The notes under the pieces are model-generated. The model was not told where the DNA came from, made no database searches, and saw only the letters and a list, made by a program, of their open reading frames with translations. Positions 22,889 through 35,286 of a stretch of DNA of 64,000 nucleotides are shown here, piece after piece; position 1 is the first letter of the stretch; every line of letters begins with the position of its first letter. Position numbers and translations under genes: made by a program. Source of the DNA: Clonostachys chloroleuca (lineage: Eukaryota > Ascomycota > Sordariomycetes > Hypocreales > Bionectriaceae); the NCBI GenBank assembly GCA_037952775.1, contig JBANAY010000003.1:22258001-22322000 (forward strand). Direction: 5' to 3'.

Positions 22889-25698
22889 ATGGCGCTCAAT
22901 CTGACGCGCACGAGGTCTCACGGCCCTGGCCACATCGCCTTCGAGGACGCGACCGCGAAGAAACACCCGTCTGGCAATGTCGACGGCGAGGGGCGCGTCA
23001 ATGTCCAGTTCTACGACAACCCCGAGGCCCTCGCGGCCTGGGCGAGGCACTTCCAGCACTCCCTCTGCGAGCCCGAACGTCCTCGGCCGCGCAGGCAGAG
23101 CAGTTTCGCCGTGCCTCTGGACGAGGATCTCACGTGCAATCCGCGTCTCAACATCGCCATCCACATCGTCGGGTCACGCGGCGACGTCCAACCCTTCATC
23201 CCGATCGCCCAGCTGCTCTCCAGGCCGCCGTACAACCACCGCGTGCGGATCTGCACCCACCCCGTCTTCAAGGACTTCGTCGAGGAGCAGGGCGTCGAGT
23301 TCTTCAGCATTGGCGGCAACCCCGAGGCTCTCATGGCCTATATGGTCAAGAACCCGGGCCTGCTGCCCAGCCGCCAGAGCCTCAAGGCCGGCGACGTGAG
23401 CCAGAGGCGAAAGGAGATGTGGGAGATCATTAATGGAGCGTGGAGGAGCTGCATCGAATCCGGTGACGGCATGGGACCGCGAGTCACTGCGGCAAGAACG
23501 AGAACGACCAAAGACCTCTTCATCGCCGACGCCATCATCGCCAACCCGCCGTCCATGGCCCATATCCACTGCGCCGAGAAACTGGGCATCCCGCTGCACA
23601 TGGTCTTTACCATGCCCTGGTCGCCGACCGAGAAATTCTCGCATCCGCTTGCTGCGATGAGCTACGGTGATGCGGACAGGTCGATGGCCAACTACCTCTC
23701 CTTCATGATGGTAGAGCTGCTGACTTGGGAAGGGTACGGTTCTTGATTGAACAATCCATTAATCTCCATCTGCTGACAATATAGGATATAGACTCGGCGA
23801 CTTGATAAATAAATTTCGAATGAAAATACTGCACCTGGACTCCATCAGCCCGATGTGGGGATATCAGCTTCTTCCCAGGATGCGAGTACCATTTTCATAT
23901 CTCTGGTCATCATCACTAATACCAAAGCCAGATGACTGGGGTTCACACATCACAATCAACGGTTTCTCCTTTCTCAAACTCGCACACACCTACACCCCTC
24001 CTCCCGACCTAACCGCATTTCTAGAGAAAGGACCTACCCCAATCTATATCGGCTTCGGATCCATCGTCGTCGAAGATCCGCAAGCCCTCACCAACTTAGT
24101 CTTCGACGCCGTCAAGCTAGCAGGCGTCCGAGCAATCGTCTCCAAAGGCTGGGGAGGCGTAGGCGGCAAGCTCGACGTGCCAGACGACATCTATCTCATC
24201 GGCAACACCCCCCACGACTGGCTATTCAACCACGTGTCTGCCGTCGTGCACCATGGCGGCGCCGGCACAACCGCAGCAGGAATCGCCGCCGGCCGTCCCA
24301 CCGTCGTCGTCCCTTTTTTCGGCGACCAGCCATTCTGGGGCCAGATGATGGCGCGAGCCGGCGCCGGCCCATCACCCGTCCCCTTCAACAAGATGACCGC
24401 CGAGACCCTCGCCAACAGCATCCTTTTCGCGCTGGAACCCCAGGTCCTCGAGGCTGCGCAGACCATGGCGGAGGCCGTGGCGCAGGAAGACGGCGCGGCC
24501 CAGACCGCCGCCGATTTCCACGACCGGCTCAGCCCAGATGACTTCAGATGCGACGTCTGCCCGGAGAGGTTGGCGGTGTGGCTGCATAAGCCGACCGGCA
24601 CCCATCTCAGCGCGTTCGCCTGTTGCGTCCTGGTCCATGAGGGTCTGATCCAGCCGAACCACGTCAGACCGCTGCGCCATAAACACTGGTACGTTGACGA
24701 AGGCGCCGAGAACCCCATCGTTGGAGCGGCAGCCGCCTTCTCGGGGTTCTTCACAGCCGTGGGCACGGCAACAAAGGACTACTCACAGCGTCTCAAAACG
24801 CGGCCTCGTGCTTCAAAGGCAACGGACAGTGACGGCGGGGACTCCCACATCGGGACATCGGGGTCAGACACCGTAAACGACGACGGCGACAAGACCACAG
24901 ACGACACGGCCGTCCGGACCCCCAGCGTCTGGAAGGAAAGGCCCCCGCTAACCCCCGTCGAGATGGAGACGATCGCATTCAAGCTGGCGACCAAGTCGCT
25001 CCGCAGCGTCGGGGACACCGTCACGGCCAGGCTCCCCCGCGCTCCCTCCACGTACGAGAGGCGGCTCGCGGCCTGGAAGCTGCAGGAGCAAGGGCGCCAC
25101 GGGAACGTGTACTACATCACGCGCGCTACGGGCCGGTACGCCGCTGATATCGGCAAGGCGGGTCTGAAGGCCCCCGTCGCGTTTCTCTACAATGTCGCCA
25201 ACGGTTTCCACAACGTCCCATCGTACAGTCTCGTTGGCCCCGTGGACGTGCGCCGCCGGGATGAGATCACTGGTGTGAAGAGTGGGTTCAAGACAGCGGG
25301 CACTGAGTTCGTGCTGGGCATCTGGGATGCGTTCAGCGGGATCGTCGTGAGGCCTTACAACGGGGCCAAGACCGAAGGGGCTAAAGGGTTCGGGAAGGGG
25401 ATGTATCACGGCGTCAAGGGAGTTTTGTCAAATTTGGGAGCTGGTAAGTTCATCCTATAGCAGTTTGTATCTACCAATTTTTCGCAGGGAACTAACTTGG
25501 ATTGCAGCGTTCTTCGGCCTGCCGGGCTATTCACTTAAGGGTATCGAAAAAGCACTGGCAAAGGACCAAGTCACCAGGTTGAAGGCTGAGTTACTACTCA
25601 TCAGGCTGAGACAAGGTATAGACGACTTCCACAACTCGACGATGGAAGAGAGGGACAAGGTAACAATGAGATGGGAATCAACATATTCCCGTGCTTGA
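22889..25698 (+). CDS. Sterol-glucosyltransferase-like GT1/GT28 family protein
   Basis: This cytosolic or peripheral glycosyltransferase has about 895 residues. Exons are 22889-23733, 23792-25443 and 25508-25698; the second acceptor (GATATAG) was chosen because it gives WEG-LGDLINKFR in frame. The N-terminal donor-fold hallmark GSRGDVQPFIPIAQLL and the C-terminal UDP-sugar site (WLFNHVSAVVHHGGAGTTAAG, PFFGDQPFWG) are intact. They match the UGT80/Atg26 sterol 3-beta-glucosyltransferase group. The PH/GRAM domains of Atg26 are absent. The C-terminal 150 residues form an extra region with spaced glycines (FSGIVVRPYNGAKTEGAKGF, GVKGVLSNLGAAFFG). Exon 1 and most of exon 2 are very rich in G/C third positions, in contrast to the flanks. 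The lipid acceptor is not established. Confidence 0.88.
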
Positions 25699-26059
25699 AC
25701 TCGACGGGCTCACGTTACCGAAAAGCAGAGCTCGTGCACGCCGGCCAACTCAGCCAAAAACATGACATTTATTATTCAAATTTATACCCAAAGTTTTGTC
25801 AGACTATAGATCTTTATTCAATTTCCAATAACCATGCGCTCATGATCACTCTATGCGTAGTTTTGAACTTAAGCTTTTCTTTTTCTAGCCTGAAAAGTTT
25901 ATTAGAAGAAGGCGTTAAGGAACAAGGCAAGACTTTAATAGAATCTTTTTTTCTTTATTAGGTGTAATGATACAAGTAATTATACTACTCTGATTATAAC
26001 CGACCTCTCAGCCACCAAGGACGTGAAGCCAAACATCAAGTTACTCGTACAAAACCCGT
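25699..26059. other. AT-rich convergent intergenic region
   Basis: A short AT-rich spacer lies between the 3' ends of the glycosyltransferase and the protease. Nothing beyond 3' untranslated sequence is evident. Confidence 0.4.
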
Positions 26060-28900
26060 CTAAACCACCTGGATCTTAGGAGTCTTAAACACGCTCCAGT
26101 TATCGCCGTTGGTAGGGACGCCGAATGGGTTAAGCGCAGCAAAACGCATACTATCTCCAGTATTAGTACGGGTACCATCTTTTTGATTTTTCGCATCAGT
26201 AGGTTATACTTACATGTAGTTACCCGGCTTGATCTTGGTGCCGTCGCCGAGCTTGCCCTCCGGCCACCAGTACTCGTGGTTGAGCTGGTTGTCGCTGGTG
26301 TCCGCGTTACGGTTGACCCATTGGACAGGGAAGGTGACGGTGACGTTGGGGTAGTCGACAGACCCGGTCGACTTGTCGATGCCGTGTACGGAACCGACGT
26401 AGCCGTTCTTTCCGGGTATCAGGGGCCACGACCACTTGCGTTCGGTCCAGTCAGACTCGAAGATCTAAAGGCGGTTTGTATTAGTAACTTGTCCATAGAA
26501 TGAATAATTGCAAGGCAGAGGGGAAAACATACATCCCACCGAATCTGGGCAGAACCCCACTTGAGTCGGGCCACAATGCGTGGGAAGTCAAGGACAGCGT
26601 CGCTGTAGTCGAAAGTAAAGTTCGAGTGCTGCTCAATGGGCGTGTTCTCTGGCCCGGAGACAGCAGTCGGGTAGCCGGCGCGGAAAATGGGCGACACGAC
26701 GGACTTGAGGTTGGCAGCGAGCCCGAAGTATGGTACGGACAGTTCCTCGCCAGTGCTTCCCTTGATGCGGATGTTGCCACTGTACGCGGGCAGGGCGGCA
26801 GCATTCCATCCCTTCTTGTCGGGGTTCTCGAAGTTGACCGAGACCTTCTTGCTCTCGCCAGGCTTGAGCGTGAAGCCCTTAGGAAGGCTGACATCAGCCT
26901 CAAGCTTGATGGCCTCAAGCTCGGCCCAGGTCTTGACTCGGCAGTCGTTGTCGGGGCAGGTCCACGTCTCAATGCCGGCGGCGGGGGCGTGGCTGAAGGT
27001 ATAGTCAATGTTCTCCTTACCGTTGTTGGTAAGAGTGATGTCGTGGTAGCGGCTGAAGTAGTGTGTGTCGTTAAGGCCGATGGTCTTGAAGTCGAGCTGC
27101 GTGTTATAGTTGAGAACCTTCCAGCCGTCAATGAGACCTGTGCCAACCTGCTCGACTGGAGCGATGAACTCAGGATACTCAACGCTGGCATGGTACCAAG
27201 GGATTGGCTGGCCACTGCTGATGATGCGGCGGCCCAGGGCGCGAGCCCACTCCTTGCCATGTGCCTTGCGGCCTCCGTTCTTGCCAACCCAAAGGGCAGC
27301 GACACCAGCAACATAGGGGCAAGCCATAGATGTGCCGGAAAGCACGGCGTATCCATTCTCCAGATAAGTAGAATATATCTGACCTCCGGGGGCACCGACG
27401 TCAGGCTTAACAGTCAGATCGTTGAGGGCTCCCCAGGTAGTGAAGTCGCTGGCCTTACCAGCGGCTGGCCAATCGACAAAGGCTGGAATCTCTGAGTCGG
27501 ATGAGAAGTCACCCGTGACATTTCCACCGGCCTTGACAGTCTCAATGATCTTGGCGCCGGTTTCGGCCGTGAGCATGGCGGCGAGAACGCCCTGGATGCT
27601 TGCCGGTGTAGTGATTGTGCCAGCGTTGTTGTAGAACAGAACGTACTTGGCGCCGATAGCAGCCAGATTCTGAACCTTGGTCACGAACGTGCAGGTTCCA
27701 CGCCTCACAAGAGGGATGACATTGTCAAGCTTGGGTGTGTCGGAGGGATACGGCGTACAGGCGTCATCGGGGACGGAGGTGTCCAGGTTCATGGGGCGAA
27801 TCTCCCAGCCATTAACAGCGGTAGGGAAGAGATTAGTGGCGGGGAGGTAAGGCTCCGTGACAGTAGAGCCGGTTCCGTTGCTTGGGCTGTACTTGGCCTG
27901 CCAGGACTTGGCGGGAAGCTTCTCAGCCGAGATGGACGCGACGGCGAGGACATCCTTTCCAGATGAACCGGTGCTGCCGAAGTATGGGCCAGCATCTCCT
28001 TCGTTTCCAGCAGACACGGAGACGAAGATACCATCGCCGACGAGTCTGTCCGCTACGACGGCCCATGCGTTCTGAGGCCATCCGTTGAAGTTACCGATGC
28101 TGCAAGTGATGATGTCACAGCCGTCAGCAGCGGCCATGAGGAAGGCTTCAATCACCGTCTCATCGTCTGACTCCGGGCTGTCGGCGGCCGAGAAGACCTT
28201 GTAGGCGCGAAGCTTAGCCTTAGGCGCGACACCGCTCCAGTAGTCGTTCTCGCCAGCGACAATGCCTGCCACGTGAGTGCCGTGGCCCTGGTTGTCCTTG
28301 GGGTCGGAGTCGGGCGCCTTGGTCAGACCTGGGTGCCAGGGCACGTCGCCTACAAGATCATAGCCGCCGAGAACTTTGCAGTCGGGACCAATGCAACCAC
28401 CCAGCTAGAAAAGATGCCATGTCAGTCAGGTCTTGGGAATTGCGGGATCGGGATCTACTCACAGCTGGGTGCTCATACCAAGCACCGGTGTCGACAACAC
28501 CGACCACAGCGCCCTCACCGAGGATTCCGGCATCGTGCAGCTTGGCAACACCAGTGGTGTTATGCACGATGTAGTCGGTTGGCTTGGTCTGGGCAATCTG
28601 GGACTGGCCGGGCTCGAGCTTGTAGATGTTGTTGCGCCACACGTTGGCCACCTCAGGCAGGGCGATCAGGCTGTCGACGTCAAAGGTATCCGTCTCGATA
28701 CTGGCACCATTGAAGATATTACTGCTGAACTCCTTGCGAACCTGGATGCCGCCCTTGCTGGCCAGGCTGTCGCGGGTCGTCAGCGAGTCGGCGGACGCAT
28801 ACTCGATGATGTACTGGTTTGGGCGGAACTCCTGGCCCAGGGCAGAACCGACAAGGTCGATTGCCAGCCAGGCGGCAGCAACAACGCGGAGGGAAGGCAT
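26060..28900 (-). CDS. Secreted subtilisin-like serine protease (S8, Vpr-like) with PA insert
   Basis: This extracellular protease has about 883 residues. Four exons, 28463-28900, 26533-28404, 26214-26464 and 26060-26150, join in frame. It begins with a signal peptide (about 1-22), then an I9-type propeptide (YIIEYASADSL to about residue 95). The catalytic triad is Asp137 (VVDTG), His187 (GHGTH) and Ser505 (SGTSMACPY). The oxyanion region is SAGNEGDAG. A protease-associated (PA) domain is inserted at about 350-440 (VPLVRRGTCTF-like segment). A C-terminal Fn3-like domain follows, as in Vpr and fungal minor extracellular proteases. Such enzymes degrade host or environmental protein. The small last exon ends in TPKIQVV. 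A TATA-like element lies about 90 bp upstream. Confidence 0.93.
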
Positions 28901-28986
28901 TGTAGGCACGATCTGAAGTCTGTAGCTCCAGAGCAAGCTGTCAGTCAACAGAATGATGCTGGTGTTTGGTCGAAGGCGAGGCCCCG

Positions 28987-28992
28987 CTTATA
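28987..28992 (-). promoter_or_regulatory. TATA box of the subtilisin gene
   Basis: TATAAG on the minus strand lies 87-92 bp before the protease start codon, a usual distance for a strongly expressed fungal gene. Confidence 0.5.
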
Positions 28993-31085
28993 AAGGAGAT
29001 GGCACGCGAGTGACACCTTCTGCTTTAGGCAGGCATCGACATTGCAAAGGTTCTTCATAAATTTAATGAACGAGTTCCCAAGTTGGAATCCTCTACAAAA
29101 GGACCAGTAAGGCCATCAAGACCTTCTAATTGCGGTGCCACTAGACCTGCAAGCCAGAATTGCATTTGGGACCTCGCATCAGGGAGAATCGGAGCTCGCC
29201 TCGATGGCGATATGGAAATGGGAGATCCGCATGATAACGCATAAATCTGCAGGTACAGGTCCTTCATACAGATGTGGTTTCTGCCGAAACTTTATGTCTA
29301 ACTCTCACTCAATATTTCTCGCTGATCGCTGATCATCACTTCTTTGGTCAATTGTGCCTGAGACAAATTGGTCCCTCCATCGCAGCCTTTGGTCACTAAT
29401 TCGCGTCTCAGTTATTCAATACCAATAAATCTGTGACTATCTTCCTTCTCATCCTCCTCTGCTCTAGAGTCTTGGCAGAGGCGACACTTATATTGGGTCC
29501 GAGCCAAGCCCTTGCCGAAGCCCCGATCAACCGTTCACGCCCAGACGTCAAGTGGTTCTACGGCTCTATACATTCTTGGGTTCACTTTATGCTACATGGG
29601 TGCTGCACATGAAGTCAGTTACCGCATTTGATCGCAACAGCATATGCACATGCAAAAGTTCCAATTGAAGCCACCAATGCTGTTGAAGGCCTGAAGTCCA
29701 TATCTTGCAGACACTTGATAATATCGACTTATTTCAATTTCAACTAATTCGGCTCCCATGATTAGGTGTACTCGATCCGCTTCCTAGCGGACAGTCAGCA
29801 TTACAATCTTCACCTTACAGCATGGTATCACACGCGGTTTGCAGTGCGCTTTGGTCATTTGCGATATCACTCGTAGTTCTAATCGTCTCCCGTCTAAGTA
29901 GTGGTGTCCCTAATATAATGACTGTTTTCATAGCGCAAGCCACGCATAACCCAAAAGTCGCAATTTCTTCTCAAAACACATCTTACCAAACCTGATTTAT
30001 TTGTATATACCAGCGATCATCAATGGCGTCTTTAAGTGCACATCATTATTGCATATAGGAGTTGCCATCTCCAGGTCTGTTAGTGGAATTGCAGCCGCGA
30101 TCAAACTCATTGACAACTGACCATGTTTTCCATGCGAGAGGCTACTATATAAGACGTAAAGTCTCTCGGTCGATATTTCCTTCCCTTAATTATGTATACT
30201 AGTGCCCAAAGGGGGCCAAGTGGCTTGTGATTTCTCTCCCTCTCATAGACGTTGCGGAAGAAGACTTTGCCTAAAGAGAGAATAATCTCCGGTGTCAATA
30301 TTGCTTTCACAAGTTATACCAGCTCAAGTAGAGTTCTTTCGTAAAATCAGCAAAAAGATATACGAAGGTGGATTGCCAGCATGACTAGTCTTTGAACATT
30401 CGGGCTGTCAGCCACCCTGAACCATCATCAGAGCTTAGAAATCCATTGAAATAGGGTTTCAAACCTCTTGCAGGGTATTTCGGTCATCTTTTTGGGAAAC
30501 AGGTCGCCAAGGGTGAGCTTTTACAGGCCTAAAACATTACTCACCAGCTCCAGTTTTCAGACGACATATTCTCCCCTCGTCAGAGGTCTAGAGCCTGGGA
30601 TATTTATATTTTGAGAGTGTAAACAAGAGTAAAATGTCTCTATATGGACGCCAGTTCAAAGCTTTCTTTCGATAAGAGCTCATGGAAGATCAGCCATATT
30701 CCTACTCAAGAGTCCAAAGACAGCCAAGTTTTAGATATAACTACTCAGTGGCAAGTTTGTTGAATTGCTGAGGTCCTAAACCAAAATATCATTGTATTGA
30801 GTGGCGAGTACTCCGTCCATGACCCCATGACTAAACCAGTGTATCTAGCAGAAAGCAGCGTGTGTTCGTACACTCTATGTACCTTGTAGTCTATTTCCTG
30901 TATCATTAACCTTAAAATAAACTCCCGGCGCCAAGTTCTATTGTCCTTCCTGTATGATTGTATCCACTGTAGTCTATACTTTATGCCTAATTTGCTCGCT
31001 CATAATGAACCCAAAAAGAAAAGGGGGAAAAAAAAAAAAAAGGAAAAAGTAGCCAATGAATAAACTAGGTGGTCGATTGTATGAA
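28993..31085. other. Long intergenic region without recognised genes
   Basis: About 2.1 kb of AT-leaning sequence holds only short open frames (for example 29055-29267 and 30107-30310) with no domain. A run of about 15 A follows GGGGG near 31022-31040. I see no tRNA, repeat or coding signal. Part of it is the protease promoter. Confidence 0.45.
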
Positions 31086-32279
31086 TTATTCATGGTGAAT
31101 ATCATCCACTAATTTCCAGCCTTCTTGTACAGACCCAGCAGGGCAGTCCTTCAAGTCGCGCCAGTAAAAGTTCTCCATGGCCCTCGACTTTCCCACATTG
31201 AACAAGCTGTAGGCCGATGGGTCAGGTGTTGATCGGCATCTTCCCAGCAACTGATACGATACGACGGTCGCAGTGAGAGTCTGCTGGCCAGACTTGTGCA
31301 CGCCCTTCTCGAGCTTCACTGTCGTCTCGTAGTCTGTCGGGCATCTCTTGCACGATCCTTGCGAGCTGGACTGGCGGGTGGACGAGGCGAGCGGATTCAG
31401 CATCGACGGCCTGGTCTTGGCCGCGAATCGAAGGACTTCGGGGGAAATGGTATGCACATGGTCTGTCTCCTGATGGTGGCAGATATTGAGGCTGAAGATG
31501 TAGAGGCAGCGATAGAACGTGTCTGGATCCACAGTGGCAGTCTTGGGGACCACTCTGTGCTCTGACCGGATGTAGAGCTGATCGTTGATGATGCGTGCTG
31601 TTCTGGACTGGATGAGCTCTGCGCTGCTACGGCTGTTGGTGGTCTTTGAGGCCAGACTCTCTACGGGCAGTCCATTGGGAGCGCCGTAGAAGTGCCGGTT
31701 CATCACCAGCCGAGCGTGACAGTACTCAACCCGTAGGCTGCTGCCCATGGGGTGAAGGTTCCATGTGCTGCAGAGGTCCCTATCCAACAGCATCAACACG
31801 GGGGGCTTCGTCCAGCGCTCCTCAAAGGGATGGAGAATGATGCATCGATCGCAGTAGTACAGGTGATCGCCGACCGTGGGATCTCTCTCCATCAGCTGCA
31901 GTAGAGCGGTCCGTTCCATCGTCTTCAGCCGGAACTTCTCCCCTGGAGCGGGTCCTGCCAGGGTATATGCTGTCTTGCATGATAGCGAGAAGGCGGCCCG
32001 AGAAGGATTGTTCAAGAACTTCGAGATGAGGAGTATGATCTCAGTCGGCTGGTCAAAGAGTTTGCATGTTTGGATTATTCGTTCCTTCTGGTTCTGGCTC
32101 TGAGATGGTCGTGGACGATGCGAGATGGCTTGGGGAGCTCCTTTTGCGTGTTTGTTCAGGAGAAGTGGCGATTTAATGTGCACAACAGTCGTCTGGGGGC
32201 CTTCTGGGCCCGCAGATCGCTGAAGACCCTTGCTAGAGAAACCGAGAGCTGGTAGAACCTGAACCATTATTAAAATCAA
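31086..32279 (-). CDS. F-box domain protein
   Basis: This intronless protein of 397 residues has an F-box at about residues 74-112 (segments LFDQPTEIILLISKFL, SRAAFSLSCKTAY). This is the Skp1-binding module of SCF ubiquitin ligases. The remaining 280 residues hold the paired cysteines YYCDRC and several aromatic motifs typical of large lineage-specific fungal F-box families, but no recognised substrate-binding repeats. The N-terminal 65 residues are basic and low in complexity; translation could start at the in-frame ATG four codons further in (32267). The target is unknown. Confidence 0.75.
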   Translation of the reverse strand: MILIMVQVLPALGFSSKGLQRSAGPEGPQTTVVHIKSPLLLNKHAKGAPQAISHRPRPSQSQNQKERIIQTCKLFDQPTEIILLISKFLNNPSRAAFSLSCKTAYTLAGPAPGEKFRLKTMERTALLQLMERDPTVGDHLYYCDRCIILHPFEERWTKPPVLMLLDRDLCSTWNLHPMGSSLRVEYCHARLVMNRHFYGAPNGLPVESLASKTTNSRSSAELIQSRTARIINDQLYIRSEHRVVPKTATVDPDTFYRCLYIFSLNICHHQETDHVHTISPEVLRFAAKTRPSMLNPLASSTRQSSSQGSCKRCPTDYETTVKLEKGVHKSGQQTLTATVVSYQLLGRCRSTPDPSAYSLFNVGKSRAMENFYWRDLKDCPAGSVQEGWKLVDDIHHE

Positions 32280-33539
32280 CTAGGAATGTTTGAAGTTTGA
32301 CGCAAAGACAAGATGATTAGGATGAAGTTTTGGATTGACGGTGAATGGAATTAAATATCAACAAAGCCTCACTTGTCATTTTCGAATCAACTCCTGAATC
32401 TCTTTTAATGACCACGACTTGGTATCCTAGGGGGCCATGCCACAGTATCGGGTAAAATCGCATCAGCTCACTCTGGCACCAGCGTGATGGTGGAATCACC
32501 CCATGATCATATTATGCCAGCACCAAGCAGCCTCCCTACATTTCCCGATGCCTAAGCTCGCACGGTGAGTGTATGATATCTGACGCCTTATTCAATCGAT
32601 CAATGCCATGTGTCCAAATTCCCATCCTCCTGACCAGGGGTGCTCCCTCTTCCACCTATAATGAGCCGCGTCTCAGTTAATAATCAATACGGAATGCGCC
32701 CCTATATGCATAAAATACGGCATGATTCTGCTTATTTGAACTTACCAGCAACAGCGTCATGCCATGCTACCAGCGTTTCCTGTAACTGCGCCCCCTACTC
32801 TCTTGACCTCGGAAATTCCGAATGTCGCTATAAGCCTGGCCAGAATAATAATACCGTATCATTATGTCGCTTTTCTGACCGCTGTCATCAGGCATCACCT
32901 ATAATTAGTCATCTAAGGTGAAACAATACATGGTGTTTTCGACACTGTACAATAGCCATGATGGGCCATGCTAAAAAATATAGGGTATGCGGGCTTGATT
33001 GTGCCTTCTCAAAGGAAACATAACTGACAAGAATACTGATTTACGCATCGGATTCTCACATTATGATCAGCCTGTGCTCCCCATACACGCGTAGCAACGA
33101 TGCAGATAAGAGGCACCTTGTTAAGTTGAAGAAATGTTGAATTTGGTTCTCTCGCCACCAAACAATGAGAACCAGCACAGATAATCTGAAACTCAGGTTC
33201 ATGTGAGTTGATATATAAAATTTTAAATTGTACAGCATTTTGATATACCTGTCGATCGCCTCGGCTCGTGAAATGTTAAGATTCGTTCGATATCCAGGCT
33301 ACCACGTCAATCAGGTAGGACATATGAAAGTCCCAGCTAGATAGATAGCTCCATGAACATACTCCTTGCTAATCTTAGTACTAGACTGCCTGGGCATCAA
33401 GGATCTGAGATCTCCTGCTGCGGAAGCTGCGGAACAAGTGGGCCACCCAAGATCATCATCTACGTTAAGCGAGGTCACCTTACTATGTCGCGCCTCCAGA
33501 CTGTGGTCTTCCGTCTGTTTGCCAATTTTTTATGTTATA
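32280..33539. other. Intergenic region
   Basis: About 1.3 kb with only short open frames (32640-32921 is the longest) and no domain. It leads into the diverged repeat copy that follows. Confidence 0.4.
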
Positions 33540-33750
33540 TTTTCTTTTGGCCGTAAGGAAGGGGTATCCCAAGAATCAAGATTAGGCTACACGTGGTTAG
33601 CGTTTCCCAAAGTTTTCTTCAACGCAACTGTGGCCCATACTCAAAACTAACACACTCGAAGAATAAACAACAAAGGTACAACATACAGCCTGGGCACAGG
33701 CATCAACGCCTCCAAAACTCTAATAAGAGCTTGGTCGATTGTTTTTGAGG
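33540..33750. repeat. Diverged dispersed repeat, copy A
   Basis: This stretch resembles 39125-39310 in order and spacing. Both have CGTAA followed by GG(T)TATCCCAAGA, then after 110-135 bp the block AGCCTRGGCACAGGCAT (16 of 17 bases equal, here 33687-33703), then a block similar to CTCTAAYAAGRGCT. It encodes nothing recognisable and is probably a remnant of a mobile element. Confidence 0.55.
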
Positions 33751-33970
33751 CAAAGGCCAGAACCAGAATTCTACTGGGGTTCCCAAGGAGGAACAGGGGT
33801 TGCGGATACTTGAAGGCAAATTTGCAAGAGTCATCAGCCCTCAACCAAGAATCAGCCGGCAATTTCCCACCCCACCCGCACCGTATGATCATCGTGCGCC
33901 TCAATTTACTTTACCCCTTGGGTTTCCTTCTCTAGAACAACACAAACACAAAGAACCATTATCATCTATC

Positions 33971-35286
33971 ATGTTTCAGTGGGCAAAGCAGCAGTAAGTG
34001 GCTCATTCGGATGATATGCACCACGATTTTTTGTGTGCTAACTCTGTTCAAGGTTGGCCAATGTGGCCGGCACCCAGGAACCAATCTGGGGGCCTTCGGC
34101 CATCAAGCCAGTCTCTGAAGAAGATGCGCCTGGTGGCTACACCGAACTTTCGCGGGACAGTTTGACATGGAAGGAGCTCGACTACACCAATGTCGAGAGC
34201 CAGACGTTCTACTTTGTCGCGGACAGCGGTCGTCTTGCCTGGGTGCAGGTGCTCTACAGCAACGTCATGTAGGCATACCCATATTCTATGCCTGCACTCA
34301 TCGGAACCTATCTTCTCCTAACATTTCATTTTCAGCGGTATCGCAATTAGCGGTCATCTCAATATCAAAATCTACTCACAGGATCCCTCCAAGCCTCATT
34401 TCTGGTCCTCGCTGCCAATAAATGACATACGCTTCAGCGAGGATAAGACTGCAATCTATGCTGAGGGGCTCTCTATAGAGCTCTCCGAGGACGAGAAATC
34501 TTACAGAATTAAGACCTCCGTCAGCGAGAGGACCGCTGTAGACCTCACCGTCACGCGGGCTTCTCCCGGCTTCCATGTTGGCAAGGATGGAACAACTCTC
34601 TACGGGACCGACCTTGAAAATCCATGGGGATCGATGAGGCACGCTTATTGGCCGCGTTGTGTTGCCGAGGGCACCATCACCATCGCTGACGAGGGCCCGA
34701 TTGACTTCCACGGTCAGTCCATGTTTGTCTATGCTCTCCAGGGCATGAAGCCTCATCACGCCGCTGGAAAGTGGAATTTTGCCTACTTCCAGGGGCCCAG
34801 CCATTCAGCGGTCATGATGGAGTTTACCACGCCACCCTCGTACGGGTCTACTGTGGTAAATGTAGGAGGGATCACCAAGGGTGACACAATTCTATTCGCC
34901 GGGTCTAATAACGCAGTTGCCCATGTGAAAACGGAGCAGGATCCAGACAATGACTGGCCGGAACCGACACGCGTCAGTTTCACTTGGAAAGGTAAAGACA
35001 GAGACGGAAACCAGGTTGAAGCAAGTTTGGAAGAGGATCTGGGGAAAAGGTTGGACCGAATCGACATCATGGCTGAACTACCTGCCTTCGTCAAATCAAT
35101 CTTAGCCACCGCTGTCGGACTAAAGCCGTATTGTTACCAAGTAAGTTGGCCCATTAGAATCATTCTTCTACCATCATCTAACATTTGCAGTACGCCACAA
35201 AAGCATCTCTCAGAATTAAGGTCGGTGATCAGGAGGTTGTCGAGGAGGGGCAGCTTATGACAGAAGCAACCTTCATCTGTATGTAG
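33971..35286 (+). CDS. Svf1-family (survival factor 1-like) protein
   Basis: This protein of 379 residues belongs to the Svf1 family, a double lipocalin-like fold. In yeast it supports survival under oxidative and cold stress and handles ceramide between ER and Golgi. Exons are 33971-33993, 34053-34268, 34336-35140 and 35191-35286. The very short first exon was chosen because it supplies the conserved amphipathic start [20 protein letters not shown]. Further hallmarks are [64 protein letters not shown] and [13 protein letters not shown]. Length agrees with the family. The C-terminus ends in EATFICM. No sign of damage was seen. Confidence 0.92.
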
